Source: Paragordius varius
Lineage: Eukaryota; Nematomorpha
Direction of reading: 5' to 3'
Assembly (NCBI GenBank): GCA_964247055.1
Contig: OZ176056.1
Location: 3,472,001-3,536,000, forward strand
Length of the DNA: 64,000 bases
Part shown: positions 34,001 through 44,464 of the stretch, piece after piece
Layout: the number at the start of each line of letters is the position of its first letter
How positions within the stretch are numbered: the stretch's first letter is position 1
Notes under the pieces: model-generated
Database searches by the model: none
What the model saw: only the letters and a program-made list of their open reading frames with translations
Told to the model about the DNA's origin: nothing
Program-made: the position numbers and the translations under genes

Positions 34001-37000
34001 ATTATATGACATTGGCATACATGCCATATTATATTAGGATTTTCTTTATTAATTAAATTAGCAGCCTTCATGTTCGCTGCATTATCGGTCACAATGGCAT
34101 TAATTATTTAAATTTCTAATATCTTTTATAATTGGTTCCATTATGTTATAGATATATTCGGCAGTCTACTATGATAAGATGCGTCAATAGTTAATAACAA
34201 TGATTTTTGGGATCCCTGGCCAATAAATAATATTAATTTGCTTCCTACGAATATTGGTAAAGGGATCGACGATTAATAAAATATTATTTTTACATATTCC
34301 AATAACTATTTTTATATCTTCATAACATGAATCTAATAATTTATTGGAAATCTGTTTTCTATTTGGAATAGCATGATTAGGTTTAAACTATTAATGAAAC
34401 TCCGAAAATGTTTATTTTCAACTATGTTTAGAGTTGAGGATGTATAGATAAATTTTGCCAAATGTTTCTAGCTAATTTCTATTGAAAACAGAAATTTTTA
34501 AGATTAAACTTAAGAAATTAAATAATTAGCTTGCTTTTCGACCATCACCTTCTATCATATAATTTATTTCATGATCTTCATTTAGATGTTTCTTCATTCG
34601 GTTTTTATTTAATATATATATAAGGTAATTCCATTTCTTGCATGTAACTTGATTTTTTTTGATCGAAATATTTCCACAAGGCTGATTTTATTATGTAGGA
34701 AGTAAAGAAAAAATGTGTATCATATGATATTTAAAACAAAATAATACATATATAAATAATATAAGGTTTTGTTTTCCTAAAAATTGTAAAATTAAAAAAA
34801 TAAAAAATTAAAAAAAAATAAAAAAATTGACCTAGGTCATTTTTTTCCGTGGTCATGACCATGGTCATGACCTAGGTCATGACCCTAGGTCATTGACTAA
34901 TGGGCACAACCCTAGTTATATCATATAATAATTTAAATTTAGACTGAAAAACCGTTAATTATGGTGAATAGGGTGAATTTGAGGTGTAAATTTTAGTCAC
35001 AATTAAAAATATAATTAATCTACTTTTATATGTGGTTGTTTTCAAAATTATTTATAGGTAACCCTATGTTATCTTTGGTTTCTATAATTTCAATAGTTAG
35101 GGCTCTATTTAACTACATGTCATTTTGTACCAAATTCTTTACAGTGTAACATATGAAAATTTTTTAATTATAATTTTATTAAGATGGTCAGCCTATTAAA
35201 ATTGTCTGGGGCTTAAATTTAGTGCCTTATTCCAAAAAGTGTTTCATACTACATAGGCATATAAATATTAATCACTTTAGTTTCCAAACCGTTTTTGAAA
35301 ATTTCTTGTGTATGGTAGGTAAGTGATTTCACCGGATTACATAAAATCAATCCATCCTTGATTCTTTTTAGAGCTACTTTGGTTCAAGTTTTAACAGTCT
35401 CCTTCTCCGGCTTTTAGCTTTATTCATTTCGATATATGTTTTATATACAATATGGATGAATGTATTGCTAGTTGGTTTTTCATTAACTATTGCCAGATAT
35501 CACATACAGCCAGAGCATTATTATTGATTTAATAATAATTTTTTTCCATATTCTTGTCATTCACCATTGATAATTAATGTTAATTGTTAAATATGCTATC
35601 TGGCAATCATAAGGAAATAGTTGTAATTGATTGTATTAGAACACAACACTCACCCCCTTTTAATGCGATTATTTCTTCATGGGTTTGCATTTCGATTTTT
35701 ATACAAACTTATACGGAATTATATTATATGCCCGGTCATTTCTTCTTATTCTTGACACTATTTGACCTTTTTGAGTTGTTCTTTCCCGAAAATTAATTCT
35801 ACCTACCGTTTGGCGGTTAATATGCAGTTAAATATAAGGCACCCAAAACTTATTTAAGAATGGGTACTTTTCGATGGCAATTGATTCAGGAAAATGCCAG
35901 AAAATTAGCTCAAAATTTGGTCATTATATATATATATATATATATATATTTACTAAATATTAGCACATTTTTTTTTCATTTTTTAGAATAACTTCCATCG
36001 GGCTTCACATTGTAGCAAAAAGAGCCATAGCAAAAGGTGAAAACATAACCACAAGTTATATTGGTTCTCTTGATGGACAAATAAGTTTTAAAATACGCAG
36101 GAGAGTTATATGGGAGACACATAAGTTTACTTGTATGTGCACATTGTGTAAAAGGTATTGATGTTTCGTCATATTGGATGAATATAATTTTTAAGTATTT
36201 TACTAAGACAATTAGCATGTATTCCATAATATATAATATATACCAGGGGTAGTCATAGGGTCATTCGCTTTATCTAAGAGAAGACGCAGTGAAAAGTTTT
36301 TTTTATCTGCCATTAAACGACAAACATCCACAAGATAAGATGTAAAAGTACCTATTTTATTATCATTTAGTGATAATGTTTGTGTCTAAAAAAGCACATT
36401 GGCGGCAAACTTTCGTTTCTTTCATCAAAAAAGGGCTTTTGAAAGTTATCATTTGGCATCTACAAATGATGATATGCTTTATTAATTAATACATGTGAAT
36501 CATGATTTCTAAATGCTAAAAGTCGTGATTTCATGTGAAAAAGTATGGCGGGTATACTACACAACTGCAAAGTGCAAAAAGTTATTGGCAGATGATACAA
36601 CTTAAACTTTGCAACGATGGGAAGCATTAAGTGTATTACAAAAACAATCAATAGATGCCTGCCTATGAGCAATAGGAAAGAAAAATATACTCGCTAAATG
36701 GGCCCACACTATTCGAACGCACATCAAATCAAAAATCGTAAAGGGACTTGCGAAACTCTTGAACGTCACAAAAGCAATTATGTTTGAATCGAATTGTAAC
36801 GGGTTATGGGAAGTGGCTACAATAAATGATTAATTTAAACGATACGACCGGAATTTGCCAGAAGACATGGAAAATTTGATTTGCACCTCACAGCAAAACT
36901 AAATGACACCTTGAAATCGTTTCTATAAGAAATTATATCGCATCTGCTGAATTCCTGACTTAGCGCCATTCAACTATACAAGCCTCTGAGAACAGCACTT

Positions 37001-37978
37001 CAATAATTTTAAAGACGATAGAAAATGGCTTGACCAATGGTTTGCCGCAAAAGTCAATCAGTTCTTCTGCCATGGCATTGTTACATTACTAAAAAATATT
37101 CATGTACAGAAGTCAATTTATAATATTTCGAAAAAATTAATAATTGATATTTTCTTTGAAAATAACATGTTTTATTTTTACCACGATAAAAACCGATGAC
37201 TACACCTGGTACACAACATTGTTCTATACTAAAGATCTAGCTAACACCACGGTGGCAATAATAATTAAAATAGTTTTTTAAAAAATTATTTGTAAGAGTT
37301 TTCACAAGGGGGGGGGGTTCGCATCTAGAAAGTAAAAATTCGCCTAAACTTTTACGCGACCATGTATTCGAATGATCTTGCTAAATTTCAATTTTGTAGT
37401 CATACAAATGCCTATTTTTTTCTTATATATATATATACCATTTACAGTTCAAATTCACCCTTAAACAATTCAAATTCACCCTCGAACAATTCAAATTCAC
37501 CCTCAAATAAATAACATGTTTTTAAGATTAAAAATTACCTATGTTTTAATATATTTTTAAAAAATAAAATTTTGTTTTAAATTAAAATAATACTGAAAAA
37601 AATAATTAATTATGCCATAAAGATATATTTCATATTAATAATGAGTTATATTAGTTCGAGAGCACATAATTTATTTTTAGGGTGAATTTGAATTGTTCGA
37701 GGGTGAATTTGAATTGTTCAAGGGTGAATTTGAACTGTAAATGGTATATTATATTTGATAGAGAGGACAATGTCAAAAAGTGTGAAAATTGTGGATTTAT
37801 TCCTTTTAACTTGAGTAATACCATGTCAGTGATGAATATTATTGGGGACAAAAACAACACCCAATGTAAGAAACTAATGGTGTGTGGTAACTGTGGCAAA
37901 GTTTTTTATTGCAGTCGAAAGTGTCAAACAGAACATTGGAAAAATAGGCATAAACATTTTTGTGTCTCCACAAAATAA
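31011..37978 (+). CDS. SET/MYND-domain protein (SMYD4/SmydA-like)
   Basis: Likely a SET-domain methyltransferase or a degenerate relative; substrate unknown. Well-supported exons, all phase-consistent: 31011-31092, 31118-31349, 31529-31632, 32299-32381, 33084-33408, 35987-36154 and 37762-37978. Weaker candidates: 35058-35126, 35184-35318 and a 16-nt exon 35372-35387, which would close the frame at about 476 residues. Order: ~104-residue N-terminal region; SET start (MGKSLIANSNIKAGTTIF); MYND finger split over two exons (YCGNC...ACDCQQEFYCSVECK...SYHLNVC); variable region; SET end (AKRAIAKGENITTSYI) and FTCMCTLCK. The last exon joins in frame and adds CENCG...CGKVFYCSRKCQTEHW, a second MYND-like finger. 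The usual N/H-x-C-x-P-N motif of the SET core was not found. Intron 1 is only 25 nt. AATAAA is at 37999-38004. The last exon could belong to a separate gene. Confidence 0.72.
31093..31117 (+). other. Ultra-short (25-nt) intron in SET/MYND gene
   Basis: Starts GTAAAATA and ends TTTTATAG. Removing it joins EYG to FGKP in frame (G|GT); retaining it gives a stop within a few codons. Length equals that of the RpL22 intron. Confidence 0.75.
31688..31875 (+). repeat. Dispersed repeat E, copy 5 (partial)
   Basis: Contains ACATTTTGGGGTAGTTTTCC, AGTAAACAAACTACTGTCTT, TTTTATGACTTCTATAGCCC and GACGATTGAAATGAACAGCT. Lies in intron 3 of the SET/MYND gene. Confidence 0.5.
31923..32104. mobile_element. 182-bp MITE with TA target duplication
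   Basis: Both ends start CAGTATGAGTA inward and are flanked by TA. The inverted repeats extend about 50 bp, to ATTATTGCCAAATA on each side. A Tc1/mariner-type non-autonomous element by its ends, distinct from family C and from the 9453-9677 element. A worn relative may lie at about 35460-35610. Confidence 0.9.
32583..33026. mobile_element. Family A MITE, copy 2
   Basis: Starts ATACCATTTGCACTTTGAGA, with TTCAAGTTGGTC units. The right arm has AAGGACCAACGGAAGTGTTC and related units ending GAAGTATGAATAGTATAG. More diverged than copy 1. It lies in intron 4 of the SET/MYND gene, ending 57 bases before the MYND exon. Confidence 0.8.
33527..34914 (-). mobile_element. hAT DNA transposon, degenerate, with 8-bp target duplication
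   Basis: The terminal inverted repeat is TAGGGTTGTG...CACAACCCTA. GTTATATC is duplicated exactly at 33519-33526 and 34915-34922, the 8-bp size expected of hAT insertions. Both subterminal zones carry repeated GACCTAGGTC palindromes, probable transposase binding sites. On the minus strand a worn transposase reads NAIVTDNAANMKAANLINKE followed by NIIWHVCQCHIINNL, the hAT core with the Asp and C..H motifs. Several stops interrupt the frame, so it is not autonomous now. It sits between exons of the SET/MYND gene. Confidence 0.93.
36600..37110 (+). pseudogene. Mariner transposase relic
   Basis: A decayed mariner-family open frame. The C-terminal part is clear: IPDLAPFNYTSL, a stop, then EQHFNNFKDDRKWLDQWFAA followed by FFCHGIVTLL, matching the mariner PDLAPSDYHLF...KKWLDDWFAS...FF..GI pattern. 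An N-terminal helix-turn-helix trace (GLAKLLNVTKAIMFESN) lies at about 36740-36800 in another frame. The middle of the transposase, including the first catalytic Asp, appears deleted. No inverted repeats were recognised. In the last intron of the SET/MYND gene. Confidence 0.75.
37435..37747. mobile_element. Family B MITE, copy 2, abutting an exon
   Basis: Cleanest family B copy. The left end is ATACCATTTACAGTTCAAAT with AACAATTCAAATTCACCCTC units repeated every 21 bp. The right arm has GGGTGAATTTGAATTGTTCG units and ends GAACTGTAAATGGTAT. The AT-rich core contains TATGCCATAAA, also present in copy 3. The right end lies about 15 bases before the last exon of the SET/MYND gene. Confidence 0.92.
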
Positions 37979-38004
37979 TCATAATATAATATTAGTTGAA
38001 TAAA

Positions 38005-40613
38005 GTTTTTATGTTATTTTAAAAATTGTTATATTTTTTGTTTGGTTTCTTCTATTTTTTAAAAACCGTACCCTGCTTAAAAATAACTAAGTTTTTGACA
38101 ATTTGAAATATTCTTAATGACATAACAATTGTGTTGAAAATTAAGCATCCAGTATCTAAACAGTTGAAATAATTTTTAAAACAGTTGAAAAATGGTTATG
38201 TTTAAAAAAGCTACCTCCAAAATCGGCTGGTGAATATATAGCATAAAAACTAATGATAATTTTTAATATGTGGTTGACGTCAAAAATAAACATTTTTGAA
38301 ATAATTCATATTTTGTTTATTGATGCCATTTTGAAGCACGAAGAAAACGGTTAACTAGATTTTAAATTATGAAAACATTATATAATCCAATAATGCTGAA
38401 CATTTTCACCTTCATATTTGGATAAAACGATCAAAGTTTAATTTACAAATTATTAAATTGTATTAACAAAAATTTCAATCTCAAAATAAAACGATCCCTT
38501 ATATTAAGGTTGAGGTAATAGAAATATTCAGCATTTTTGATTTATATACAAAAGTGTATTTATAGTATAAAGCGTAAATTAATGCCATCGTCCTTCAAAA
38601 TAGCGAAGAGCCGATTTCGTTGGACAAAAATGAGTCTCATAAATTTTATAAAATATTTTCTTCTATGTTTAATAAATAATTTTTGGAATTTAGCATTTAA
38701 CTTTTACCAAAAAAAATTTATTTAGCATAATGTACCCATTCGCGATATTGCGATATGAAGCAATTACCAGAAAAGATTAATATTTTTTTATATCATTCTT
38801 AAGGCATAAAACCAAAACCATTATCAGAATCCTGATACATATATCCAATTTATAGATAGTTTATTAAAAATAATCTTAGAGAATTTTCATTATATTTCGA
38901 TTTGCAAAAATATTCCACGATAGCATAAATCTGTCAAAATTATAAAATAATAGCACCAAACTATACGTTCATAAAAACTTAACTAGAAAAAAATTTTTTC
39001 TACCCAATTCAATGCCAGGATGATTGGCATCTGAATATTATTGAAAAATCTGAATTTCTTAGCTAATTAAGTAAATTTAAAACAAATAGAAGTGGTGTTG
39101 GTTTATGAGATAAAAATTCCATATATATTTGGCCTAACTAAACAAGAAAATAATTTAAACACACTTTTGAGCTATTTGTGTAAGGATATATTATAGTTAT
39201 CAATGCCAATACAATTTTGAGTGTTTTAGGAAGGTTACTCTTATTGCAAGCCTTTTCCTCAGTGATTATGCTAATTAAAGGACAATTCAAAAGTACAATA
39301 AAAAACAAATATAAAATAAAATTAATAAGAAAAATTTAATGATTTAAACTTAATTATATTTTTGTACGCGATGTTCTGGAACATTTTACCCCAAAGCTTA
39401 AAGTAGTAAACAAACTATTCATTTGTATTGTTTTGGTTAAAATTTAATTATCAAACGATTATCCTGTATTATGTTCAGTTATCTTTGAGAATCCTAAATT
39501 TAGATAGCTCTAATACATTTATACGGCAAATATGTATATATTCTGGTAAATTGTAATTTTAAAAACAAAAAAATCCCACAAAAATTTAAATCACACGCAA
39601 GGCCCAAAATCAAAACACAAGAAAACCCTATATCTACACACTATGAATTTACAAATATATTTTTTGTTTGCACAGTGTATCGCAAAAAAGGTTTGGGAAA
39701 TAACATTTGGGTTTGGGTTAAAGTTTTAATTCTATCCTATTTGAAATGTTAGAATTTTACACGTTTTTATTCGATAATTAAACCTACTTAAATTTATTTT
39801 TACAAGAAACAATGTTAATTAAGTTTTAATAACGTAATTTTTTACCCAAAAACGTAGCTTAAATATTATCAATTTTTTTACTCCAGCGGATGTGCGAGTA
39901 ATCAAACAAACATGGATGAGAAAAAATGACGATCATATATTTAGTAACAGGGCTATCTAACATAAATGATGCTTACCGCATTTTCAGCTCAAAAACGGCG
40001 GACCATATTTAGAAAACATAACATTGGACATCAATAAATATAATAATATATTTAAGACATGAAACTGACAAATATTTTAATTTGTGTTATTGGGCCGGCA
40101 AAAATTAAATATATTTAGATTAACTTAGATTATTTTAAATCATGAAGTTAAGTTTGTCTACAGTGCTTTAAATCTATTTAGGGTTTTTATTTAAAAAAAT
40201 TTCACTTATTAAATAACTCATAATACTTTATTTTAAAAGTATCAATGTAGTTTAAAATAACCAGGTCTTAAAATCCTTAACCAAAGAATTTATGGTATTT
40301 ATAAGGTAAACTGATTTAAAATTCAGAATAAATTATCAGAAGTTTTAAGCTATATTATATCAATTTTACTGAATATTTTTTTAAAGGTATAAACAGTTAT
40401 ATTTAATTGTTTTTAATTTCACGGGTCGTAAATTTCGAAGGGACGCGTGACATACCTGATTTGAGGGTGCTTATTAAATAAATCATTGTCATAATAGAAT
40501 TGATTTAATTTATTAATATAAATTAAGTAAAAGCAGCTTGTTACAAATACTAATTGCTGATGTTGTGTGATCATTAAATTATATCATAAGTTAAAATAAT
40601 TCTATGACAAAAT
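38005..40613. other. Intergenic stretch between convergent genes
   Basis: The SET/MYND gene (+) and slit (-) converge on this segment. It holds a partial repeat E (39362-39515) and a weak repeat D trace (about 38820-38865). No coding sequence is supported. Confidence 0.5.
39362..39515 (+). repeat. Dispersed repeat E, copy 6 (partial)
   Basis: Matches other copies over CATTTTACCCCAAAGCTTAA, AGTAAACAAACTATTCATTT and AATTTAATTATCAAACGATT. Same orientation as the rest. Confidence 0.45.
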
Positions 40614-40619
40614 TTTATT
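40614..40619 (-). terminator. Polyadenylation signal of slit
   Basis: AATAAA on the minus strand about 100 nt downstream of the slit stop codon. No better signal lies closer. Confidence 0.5.
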
Positions 40620-40720
40620 TAAGCACATGGAATTAACTAGTAAATGCAGAAACAAGTATTATAATTTCCTGAAGACGAGTAATAAAAAATCTTAATTGAT
40701 AAATAAAATTTGAGTTATTT

Positions 40721-41463
40721 TTATATAAAATTTGACCAATAGAATCGGTGATACGGCGATTTCTCTTGTATGTGTGATCGTTTATGAAATGATTTATCAT
40801 TATGATTTTTGGGCCCAACGACATGCTTAAAATTATATTTTGGGAGGACAATTTTTTTATCGACTTTGTCTTTTGTGACAAACGGGACGCCCTTATCTGT
40901 CTTTGTGGCGTTCAAAGCATGAATATTAACATATTTTGAGCTTATAGGTTTTTTGGCTATGGGCCTTGAGGTTTTGTGGCCAGGTAGCTTAAAAATGTGG
41001 GGATATATATTTTGGAGACGTAAGAAAAAGTTAAAATGTTGTAAGGATTCACACGACGTTGTTATGTGTGATGAATTTTGATAATATTTGCTATTTTTAT
41101 AATTATAATTGTAATAGGAACTATTATCATAATTTTGAACATTTTTGCTTTGCAGAATTTCTTGGGCTACTCTTGGAGTCAAACAGCCACACCGTTTAAT
41201 GAGTGGTACCTCTAGGCGAATTTTTTGACCGTCACCACAGAGAAGTTTAATTTTTCTACTAGTTTTCCAATGTATGGGGTAACAACAGTCTTGTAAAGCG
41301 GGCTTATCATTATCATATTGAAATGAGAGTGTCGCTTGATTTGAATATATTTTGGTTTTACAACTTCCTCTACACTCCATAATACGTATGGGTTTTAGAC
41401 TTCGGCAACCCGTTTCTGTATCCGTGTAAATTTGTCGTTTTTCATGTCGTTTACATGGTTGAG
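40721..41463 (-). other. sli: Slit last exon: cystine knot plus extra C-terminal tail
   Basis: The exon opens [20 protein letters not shown] and continues with the knot cysteines ([28 protein letters not shown]). In known Slits the protein stops shortly after the CxC of the knot. Here about 120 further residues follow, rich in Asn, Tyr, Lys and His (for example [20 protein letters not shown]), ending [10 protein letters not shown] before the stop. The tail is one open frame continuous with the knot, so it is probably translated. No family recognised for the tail. Confidence 0.92.
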
Positions 41464-44430
41464 CTGTGAGTTTGCCCCAAAAAAATGTTACGTATGTATA
41501 TTTTTATATATTATACCATCTTCAGATTTTCGATATTAACTTTTTTTCTTAAAACCACCTACGCATTTTAAAATAGTTTTATGACCTCTAATAAATACAA
41601 CTAAAAATCGTTATAAAAAATATCGCACTCTAATACTCTATCATCAACAATTTCTAATGTAATAAAAAATTCCGTCTTTTTATATTAAATTTTTTTTAAA
41701 GGATTAGGGAAAAAAATACCAATATCACAAAAGGTACCACTCCACCCTTGTTCGCAAACACATTTATAGGCGTATTCATCGATAGCCACGCATTTTCCTT
41801 TTCTACACATATTAATATAACATGGGTTTTTGGTCAAATCATCCTGTGCCGGCATTTTGGAATCTGTTTTCTCCTTTGTAACGAATTTGGATGCTTGATC
41901 TTTTAAATTTATTAGTGGGTTATTTTCATTTAAAAGATTATGTTTGGTTAATCCAGTGGTGTCTTGATGCTGAGAAAGAACCTCACGTCTTTCAACATAT
42001 TTTGGTAGACCAGTTATTCTATCAAATCTATTTTCCATCGAATTCGTACTGCATCCCGGATAGAACTGGGAAGTATGGATTTTAACCTCTTTAGCCAAAT
42101 CTATAAGCTTATTGTTAACGTAGAGTTCTTTAAAACAACCTATAACAAAAAAAGGGGCAATTTAAAAATGTCTCAAATTTGGGTAAAAAATTAACAATTT
42201 TACCGGTAAATGATACTTGGCGACTTATGTGCCAATGCTTTTGTGCTGCCTGAGATAACAATTTGGGTAAACCCAAAACATATAAGTCGATAGATGGGGT
42301 ACCACCTTCAAATTGTTTTGAGGATTTTGTAGGAATCGAGCTAATAATTTCATCCAAACTCATTACTCTACCTGGATTGTATATTGTTAGGGGTAAACTT
42401 TCATCAATACGTATTGTGAGATTTTGGAATATAACCTATTTTTGATATAGATATATTAATATTTTTTAAATGCGATTAAAAAGAGTTTTCAGCATTTTTT
42501 CTATATATTTAACTTTTTTTTATTTCTTAAGTGTTAATTGGAATAATAAAATGTCAAAATATTAATCAAATAATAGTTACATTGAGCGATAACCGATGGA
42601 ACATATTATCATTAACAAGCATTGGGCTAAAGAGTGTCGAAGGGGTCAAAAAATTTCCAAGACTAAAACTGACCCGAATTCTGCCTCCATATATCTCTAT
42701 CGCTAAATGTGGATTCGCCCATTCTAAATCACAGAAATTCATAATTTTAAAATTTCCATAAAAATACTGCTAAACCATTTTCATATTCAGTGTAATGGTT
42801 CTTAGGAATGAGTCAAAATTTTTTTTAATCTTTCAGTTTGTAACCGGTTATAAATTTTTCAATCCGTTTTTAGTTATTTAAAGTTGACAGTTAATTTGTA
42901 ATGCCATATACATTTATTAAATTTAATTGGTTTAAATGAAGAATTAAATTATTTGCCAGATATCACCAGTTTACAAAGACATTCCGAAATTCAATTGCTT
43001 ATAGTATTTTATGGCTTCATAATTTTTTTCTGCTGTGGATAAGGTAAAATTTGGATTTGTGAAGAAATAAAACAGTCATTCTGTCCTTAAAATAGTAATA
43101 AATTCTTTTTCGATTTTTACTATGTGAGGTATTGATCTGTTCGGAAAGTTTAAACCGTTTTAAAAATAGTCAAATGGACTAACTTGTCTGATGAAGAGCT
43201 TAAATTCATCGTTTCAAAATATATTTTATTGGGAGAAATAAATACACTTTGATGTTATCTATGAGCAAATAACTGTGTTTTTATGTAATACTTAAAACAT
43301 ATTTTATTAAAAGAATTAATTACCTATAGGCAAATTTGTTTGATTAAGTTGTGATATAATACTCCAATAGAGAAGTATTGCATGATTTTGCTTGGTTCGA
43401 AAACTGAATTCAACTCCATTTAAAAGAGTATTTGAATGTTCTGGTCTACCAGTGGCTACATCTTGGATTTGGTTTCTATAATCGTATAAAAATATTTTTA
43501 ATTAGATATAAATTAATGGTACTCAAACCGCGGTTCACTGACCGCATGCGGCCTTAAAAATGCTATTTTATGGGCCCTTGAGACAAGATAAAAAAATTTT
43601 GCGACCCTTTAGAATTTCTTCGTGAGTACCACTATACTGGCTATCGAGTTTTACATACGATAGTATATTAAAAAAGTTGGCAAATCTTTTAAGATCAAAT
43701 TTTCAAATTGGTAAAATAGTTTATAATAAAACTAACTGATCAATATTGAATTCATGGGATAAAGCGTAGGATAGGTAGGATGGAGAGCTGTCGACATGGA
43801 ACAATTCTGTCATATATGTTTTACGCATCGGCAAAAAGGTTATGGCGTTTAGAATTGTACATTTTAAACCGCTGTAACCATCAAAACACTCACATTCAAA
43901 CGATAAGCCCGATACATTTGACTATATGAAACAGATATAAAAAATTAAAATAATACCCTTATAATAAAATAGTTTATGTTAACCAATAACATTGTAATTT
44001 TTACAGTAAATTGAAATTATACAGACAGAATGATGTAAAAACATAAAAATAACGAGGCTTAAAGACAACTGTGCTTGTTGAGTCTTAATTTATTATAAAA
44101 CTATAAAGTTACAAGTGTGAAATATATTTGCGTCAACCAATCTACATCTTTATTTACTGGTTGGCATGTTAATAAGTAGAGCGGTGTTTTGGGGAAAATA
44201 TATTTCTTGATATTTTAATGTCTGCGTAGTTTCGATTACCGTATATAAAATAATTATATAACGCTAAAATGATGTATAAATTTAATGGTTCATGTTAAGT
44301 AGCAAGTATATTTTTATTTTTTATGAGATGGATCTTTTTCAAAATTATATAAAACCGGTTTCTGTAACTTATCTATATTATCAAACCACAATTCTGCTCA
44401 TTAAACTATTTCAAGGCAGCTCCATGTATT

Positions 44431-44464
<34 letters not shown>

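Noticed and set aside
35584-35796. Open frame rich in Phe/Leu between SET/MYND exons
   Set aside because: Lies in a worn MITE-like region, shows no SET motif and does not join flanking exons in phase.
37682-37761. Repeated NLNCSRV lead upstream of the MYND exon as a true N-terminus
   Set aside because: The lead is the right arm of a family B MITE read through. The acceptor at 37760-37761 joins the MYND exon in phase with the SET exon, which is a better explanation.
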